Below are positions 58,881 to 64,000 of a stretch of DNA of 64,000 bases, in pieces. The translations under genes were made by a program, and so were the position numbers. The notes beneath the pieces are model-generated. The model worked only from the letters and a program-made list of their open reading frames with translations. It searched no databases and had not been told where the DNA came from. The DNA lies in assembly GCA_018292915.2 (NCBI GenBank), contig JACVVK020000197.1:727501-791500 (forward strand), in the 5' to 3' direction. Each line of letters begins with the position of its first letter. Position 1 is the stretch's first letter. The stretch is from Batillaria attramentaria (Eukaryota; Mollusca; Gastropoda; Batillariidae).

Positions 58881-61800
58881 CCATTAGCACGGCCCGACTA
58901 AACCCCGCTAACAGAAGAACGCACCAGTTAATTTATCGCTGCAATGTTTTCGCGAGTTTTCTTGTGGGTACATTCCCGGGTATTGGTGCACACATTGGGG
59001 TCTTCCAAGCAGAAAGGTTGGGGTGGGGAGAGGGGCGGGACTGGCCGAGGGATGTTGGTGTAGGGTTTGGGGTTGCACAGGAGTAGGCGTTGCGTTGTAA
59101 GGAGAAATTGTACTGTACTAGGTAGCCAGTGACACTTGGCTGGACCCAGTCGACGCGGACTGTACTGTTGAATATACTGCATTTGTTCAAAGCGTTCAAA
59201 GTTGAAATTTTCGGATAGTAAGACAAAATAAAATCAACGCAGGATTGTTGACTAGTTTCGCTGGAACTGAGGTGGGTGTGGGGAGAGGATTAGAGATTTT
59301 GTTTCTAAGCAAATGTTGTTCTTAGCTAGCTTTAGCTCGTGTCATTCGATAGAGTGTTTATGTCAACACTTGAACTGCTGCCCGAATTATTTGTGTGGTT
59401 GTTGAACCGGGAACCTTTTGTGTAATTAGCCGGACCTTAGGACATTTGCAAGCTAGGTCTTCTGAGATTTGTTTGTTTAGTTGTTTCGTGAAAACCTGTA
59501 GCAACAAGGAAAAGCTGTTTAGTGAGGCGCCATCAGGGATGAAGCAGTACCGGTTATTGATCTTAGTGTATCGGTGTTATGATCCTGTTGGCAGTGCTGG
59601 TGACACTGTTACCAAACCACCATCTGCCCCGCCCGTCCTTGACAACTTGTTTTGGTGACGTCATTTCTATCAAGCGAGCAGGATCTGTAGTGGTAACCAG
59701 AACCGTACCACGCCCTCTTGTTAAGGACAGATGCGTGTAGTAGAGATGTTGGCCTAATGGTTCATTCATCATTGACAAACTCGGGTTTCCGGAACTATGG
59801 GCAGGTGTGGTGTTGGTTTGCTGTAGATACAGGATAGCGGGTCGGCAGCTGAACGGATCATATTTCCACATGGCCTTCAGGTTGACTCTATCAGAACATG
59901 GCCGCTCGCAATTGGAACATGGGGTGGTCCTGAAGCTTCGCAACATTGCCTCTCAGTCTTCACGCCCACAGCTGGGTGGAGCCATGTCACGTGGACACAA
60001 GGAGAGGCCGAAGCGAGTGACTGCTGGGCACAGTCTCACATTACGGAAAAAGCTCCCGCCGCGCCGTCCAACTGTGAGACCGTTGTGACAACTGTAACCC
60101 TAATTAAATCGTTACACTCAGTGAATGTTCAGTGCCGTCGGTATTTTACAAACCGGCCACGCGGTTCGCTTGAGCAAACGTGCTGATCTGCCTTTGATAA
60201 GAAAAAAAAAATCACCGGCGCTGTTTGGGTCCGTTTTCAAGTGAAGACGACATTCTATTGGCCCAGTTAAGTGAATGCCTTTTCACCTGAAACGTTTCTT
60301 GGTAAAGTGTGATGTGTCACACGGATCTTCCGCCAGACGTCTTTATGCCGGCGCTATAGCACAGTCAGGGACCCGAGACATGACGTAGTGAGAGTTTGTC
60401 AAGAGGTTGAAAGTGTCGCAAATACCGGTACAGTCAGTGCATATTAATTTTGATTTGATGGATGGGGGTGGGGTTTGGAGGATGGGGGTGGGGGGTGGTT
60501 TGGGCATCCTACGCAAGTGTCGTTCGTTATACAGTACTGACTGGCTCATCGTTCTCCGGCTTCTCATGTTGAAATCGTCACTGTCGTCTTCATTTCGCAA
60601 TACCAACATGTTTGTCGCCGGCGACACAGTCTGTGCAGAACACCTTGTCGCCGGCGACACAGTCTGTGCAGAACACCTTGTCGCCAGCGTTGCAGTAGTC
60701 GGTGTATCATGTCGGGAGCCAGACACTGTTGTTTTGAAATTCTCGCACTGTGTCCTTCCCGATTGGGTACGCCATTTTCAGTTATCACTGGCGATACGCT
60801 ACGCCGCCTGCTATGTCGTTCTCGACCAAATACGCCGCGTACCGTATCTCCACAAACGGTTACTCATCGACAATGATCATTTCAGCCTGAGTGATATATA
60901 GGATTCGTTCAGAACGCTGTAGCAGGGAGCATCAGAAGGTAGCATTTGTAAGCAGAAGGTGTCTCTATTACTAGTACTGGTCGCCCCATCAGACAGAGTG
61001 AGTTTGACCTGTTGACTGGGGCTGGCCACATCTGTCGACTGGGGACAATGGTTGTGGCGTGCTCTCTGGGTCAGACGACAGATGGTCAACTGTAGGGTCG
61101 CCCCTCATTCAGCACACAGCCACTGAGCCAGCCACAGTGTTAGACAGCCACTGAGTCAGTGTTACTGTACTGTGCGCCTGGTCGTCAGTAGGGGACATGA
61201 TTGTAGGTGGGACTCTGGGCATTTGTTGTCCGTGCCAGCTCAGTAGTTACTTGGAAACTGGTGATGGCAGTGTTTTAGTAAGTAATACTAACCTGCATTG
61301 TAGTATGTACACTCACCGTTGTTAAATGCTGGGAAGATATATACTAAAATATTTTCCAGTGCCTCCCCCCATTTAAAAAAAAAAAATGGCTGCTGAAGTC
61401 TTAAGCGTCAGTGTCTGGAAGCCCCCCCCCCCCCCAAGTCTCTTTAATAAAGTTTTTATTGCTTTTGAAAGGTTTGACACATTTTGTGCTCGCATCTTCC
61501 AAACAAATTCCCATTGAGAACCAGGCGCTGGCGGGGTGGAAGTTACTTCACACTGTTCACACTACTGAGTGTCAAACGCACGAAGCAAACACTGCGCCGT
61601 GAAAAGGCTTTGCCAGCACAGAAAGAATAGAAAGAAATGAAACAAGTCAGAGGGAGCGAGACTGTGAAGTAAGAAAGGGAGTTTGCTTCTGATCGGATCG
61701 GTTGTGCATGCTTTATGGGCAAACTGACGACCATGGTGATCAAGGCGGTCATTCTGTCGGATTGCCCGCTTCCTCCCCATGTTTTACAACCTCACCCAGG

Positions 61801-62084
61801 CACCAAGCCGCCTGCACCCCCCCCCCCCCCATCCCTCCCTCCCCCTTTTCACCTCCTCCCCTACAGGATTTGCTTTCCCGCCTCACTTCTGCCCATAGTA
61901 CAGTGGTGATACGTAGCGATGCGAATGATGCCAGATGATCTCCCTTGCCCCAGGAGCTCCGGGCCACTTCTAGCTTAGAGTCAAAATACACTGCATTGAT
62001 TTGGACGCTTTATGCGTACGCTTGACGTGCTCCAGGTCAATGCAGGTGAAGGTTGGAAGTGCCTGGAAGTCGTTCATGCCAAGC
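57743..62084. other. Intergenic, no supported gene
   Basis: CTG repeats (57768-57781), a GT run (58815-58879), a 33-bp duplication with GTCGCCGGCGACACAGTCTG (60617-60683), and C runs (61424-61436, 61819-61832). Frames such as 59807-60085 (93 codons, basic) have no recognised motif or splice support. Confidence 0.35.
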
Positions 62085-62365
62085 ATGTGACGTCAGTGTT
62101 ACAATGCTAGCTTCATGCGAAGCATGTGACGTCAGTGTTACAATACTAGCTTCATGCCAAGCATGTGACGTCAGTGTTACAATGCTAGCTTCATGCCAAA
62201 CAATGCTAGCTTCATGCCAAACATGTGACGTCAGTGTTACTATCCTAGCTTCATACCAAGCATGTGACGTCAGTGTTACAATGCTAGCTTCATGCGAAGC
62301 ATGTGACGTCAGTGTTACAATGCTAGCTTCATGCGAAGCATATGACGTCAGTGTTACAATGCTAG
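62085..62365 (+). repeat. 39-bp minisatellite with TGACGTCA in each unit
   Basis: About seven units containing CATGTGACGTCAGTGTTACA and ATGCTAGCTTCATGCGAAG. It is unrelated in sequence to the 61-bp array at 26455 but shares the same CRE palindrome. Confidence 0.95.
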
Positions 62366-63632
62366 CGGCGATACGCACTGACGCAATCTGCGGTTTTCGA
62401 AAAATGGCGGTTACACGCGCGCGTTTGCAAACAGACGCAACGAAGTAGTACTCAGGGGCAACAAGGAACATAGTTTGTTTTGCTTGAATGCTGTAGATAG
62501 TATTCAAACTTACACTGAATGACCGTTTTCCTGTTATTTTAGACCTGCGTGTGCAGGATACGTATCCTGTGCTGGACTACCTCGTAAACTGAACACCCAG
62601 TATCTGTGTGTTGGTGTTTAAAGCTTTATTATGGGAGGAATTCACCGTAATACCGCGCGTCACCTAGAGAGTTAGTTAGTTACTTAGGTAGGGCTTTACG
62701 CCGCGCAAGCTACAAACACTATTTCGCGGCAACGTCAGCTAGAGAGCCCTGGACAGGAGTGAAGCGGGAAAAGAAGCCAGCTCCCCGCTTTGCTGGCCCA
62801 AGAAAACTGCTTGGTCCATTCTCCCCCATCCTTGATCAATAACCTCCCACCCCCTTTGTGTTGGTGAAAAACAAACCAGCGTCTTCCATTTTGATTCCTG
62901 ACGGGCCGTCAATAGAGATCGACCGTCGTCTCGCCATCTTCCTTCTCTGTTGGCTGGAGCAAGAGGCGGGAGGACTTGGCCGGGTCAGCGCTTGTGCTGA
63001 TTGGGGGGATGGTGGATTTGACACCACAACTGTCGGACCGTCTCCAGGATTTCATTTGTTGGTCATGAAATCGCCGGAACAATTAACGGCAGACGAACGG
63101 CGTTGCACCTCGATGCTGGTCCCATGGTGAGGAGGTAGGGGAGAGGTGGGAGGAGGGGGGTGGGGGGCGCTGTTGTTTACTATTCATGAAGACCGCAGCA
63201 TGGAATTCCCAAAAGAGCAGTTATCACCAGCAGCATTTGCAACTAATCGCCGTTTGCATTTTTAGTCCTTTACGCGGTGTTTCTCATCAAGTTCAGGTCT
63301 TCCAGTGCTGACATTCACAGTGTCAGTCGGTCTGCGTGTTTCTAGCAGTGGCCGTTATGTAGACAGTGGAAAAGTTGTACAGAAAAAAAAAAATCAGTAG
63401 AATTCACACGCCAACTAATTGAATTGATAAATCATATACTTATCGTCCTTGCGGCATTGTATGGCGGCACTTGCCGTGTCACAAGTCTTCCTGTAATGTT
63501 TAATTGCCAGCATAAGACAGCAACAACAAACGTCCTTACATCAGTCTCCATCCGTTTGGTTCTGAATGTTACGTGTACATTTTGTAAGGTAACCATTTGT
63601 TGGTCGTTTCGGCATTGACCAACATTTCTTGG
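62366..63632. other. Intergenic
   Basis: A GC-balanced, repeat-poor block at 62850-63130 is open on both strands (90 codons plus, 63 codons minus). Neither product is recognised. It may be a conserved non-coding element or a small exon. Confidence 0.3.
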
Positions 63633-64000
63633 TGAAGTTGACGGTGATTGTGAAGTTAGTGGTGATTTTAAAGTTGATGGTGATAGTGAAGTAAATGGTG
63701 ATTTTAAAGTTGATGGTGATAGTGAAGTAAATGGTGATTTTAAAGTTGATGGTGATAGTGAAGTAAATGGTGATTTTAAAGTTGATGGTGATAGTGAAGT
63801 AAATGGTGATTTTAAAGTTGATGGTGATTGTGAAGTTAATGGTGATTTTAAAGTTGACGGTGATTGCGAAGTTACCGGTGATTTTAAAGTTGATGGTGAT
63901 CGTGAAGTTGATGGTGATTTTAAAGTTGATGGTGATCGTGAAGTTGATGGTGATTTTAAAGTTGATGGTGATCGTGAAGTTGATGGTGATTTTAAAGTTG
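63633..64000 (+). repeat. 36-bp / 24-bp minisatellite running off the right edge
   Basis: Units built from GATGGTGATTTTAAAGTT and GATGGTGATAGTGAAGTAAA, with later units using GATCGTGAAGTT. The array is cut by the window end. Confidence 0.95.

Noticed and set aside
59807..60088. 93-codon basic plus-strand ORF
   Set aside because: No domain recognised, no splice or paralogue support; length is within chance for this GC content.
62836..63130. Overlapping plus and minus ORFs in a repeat-poor block
   Set aside because: Neither product is recognisable and both strands are open, so coding cannot be assigned.

Overview
The window reads as nuclear DNA of an invertebrate animal, most likely a mollusc and perhaps a marine gastropod. 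It has short exons with GT-AG introns, very many dinucleotide runs, about twenty-five minisatellites, tRNA-derived SINEs, decayed LINE fragments and small inverted-repeat elements. The taxonomic call is an inference from this repeat style and from the gene content.

Two related genes carry the main biology. A plus-strand gene (28865-42852) can be followed through about 17 coding exons. It encodes a signal peptide, an Ig-like domain, five fibronectin-III domains (the first two forming a cytokine-binding module), one membrane helix and a cytoplasmic tail of about 600-650 residues. This is the domain order of the gp130/Domeless class of JAK-STAT cytokine receptors. The tail carries eight Gly-Tyr motifs (five of them GYV/GYL, three GYT) in a degenerate repeat, plausible STAT docking sites. 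On the minus strand, 3239 down to 20, are the first four exons of a paralogue (signal peptide, Ig domain, first FN3 domain). It has the same splice phases and runs off the left edge. The two genes are divergent (head to head), with about 25.6 kb between their start codons.

Layout: 1-3.3 kb, 5' part of the minus-strand receptor, with a 37-bp minisatellite in intron 3. 3.3-28.6 kb, intergenic repeats: a TA-flanked inverted-repeat element, many tandem arrays, two inverted-repeat MITEs with internal TG runs, SINEs and a broken minus-strand LINE. 28.6-42.9 kb, the plus-strand receptor, whose introns hold minisatellites, SINE pieces and a 95-bp foldback element. 42.9-45.7 kb, 3' flank or UTR. 45.7-49.4 kb, a third MITE and a decayed plus-strand LINE with an internal 56-bp tandem expansion. 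49.4-64 kb, no recognisable coding gene. This last part has a few first-exon-like stretches ending in good splice donors, which could be 5' UTR exons of a gene lying to the right, and three large minisatellites.

Limits: gene models were built by eye from open frames, splice signals and paralogue comparison. Every homology statement is from recognition, not a database search. One junction in the plus-strand gene (exons 15-17) does not close in frame and is flagged.
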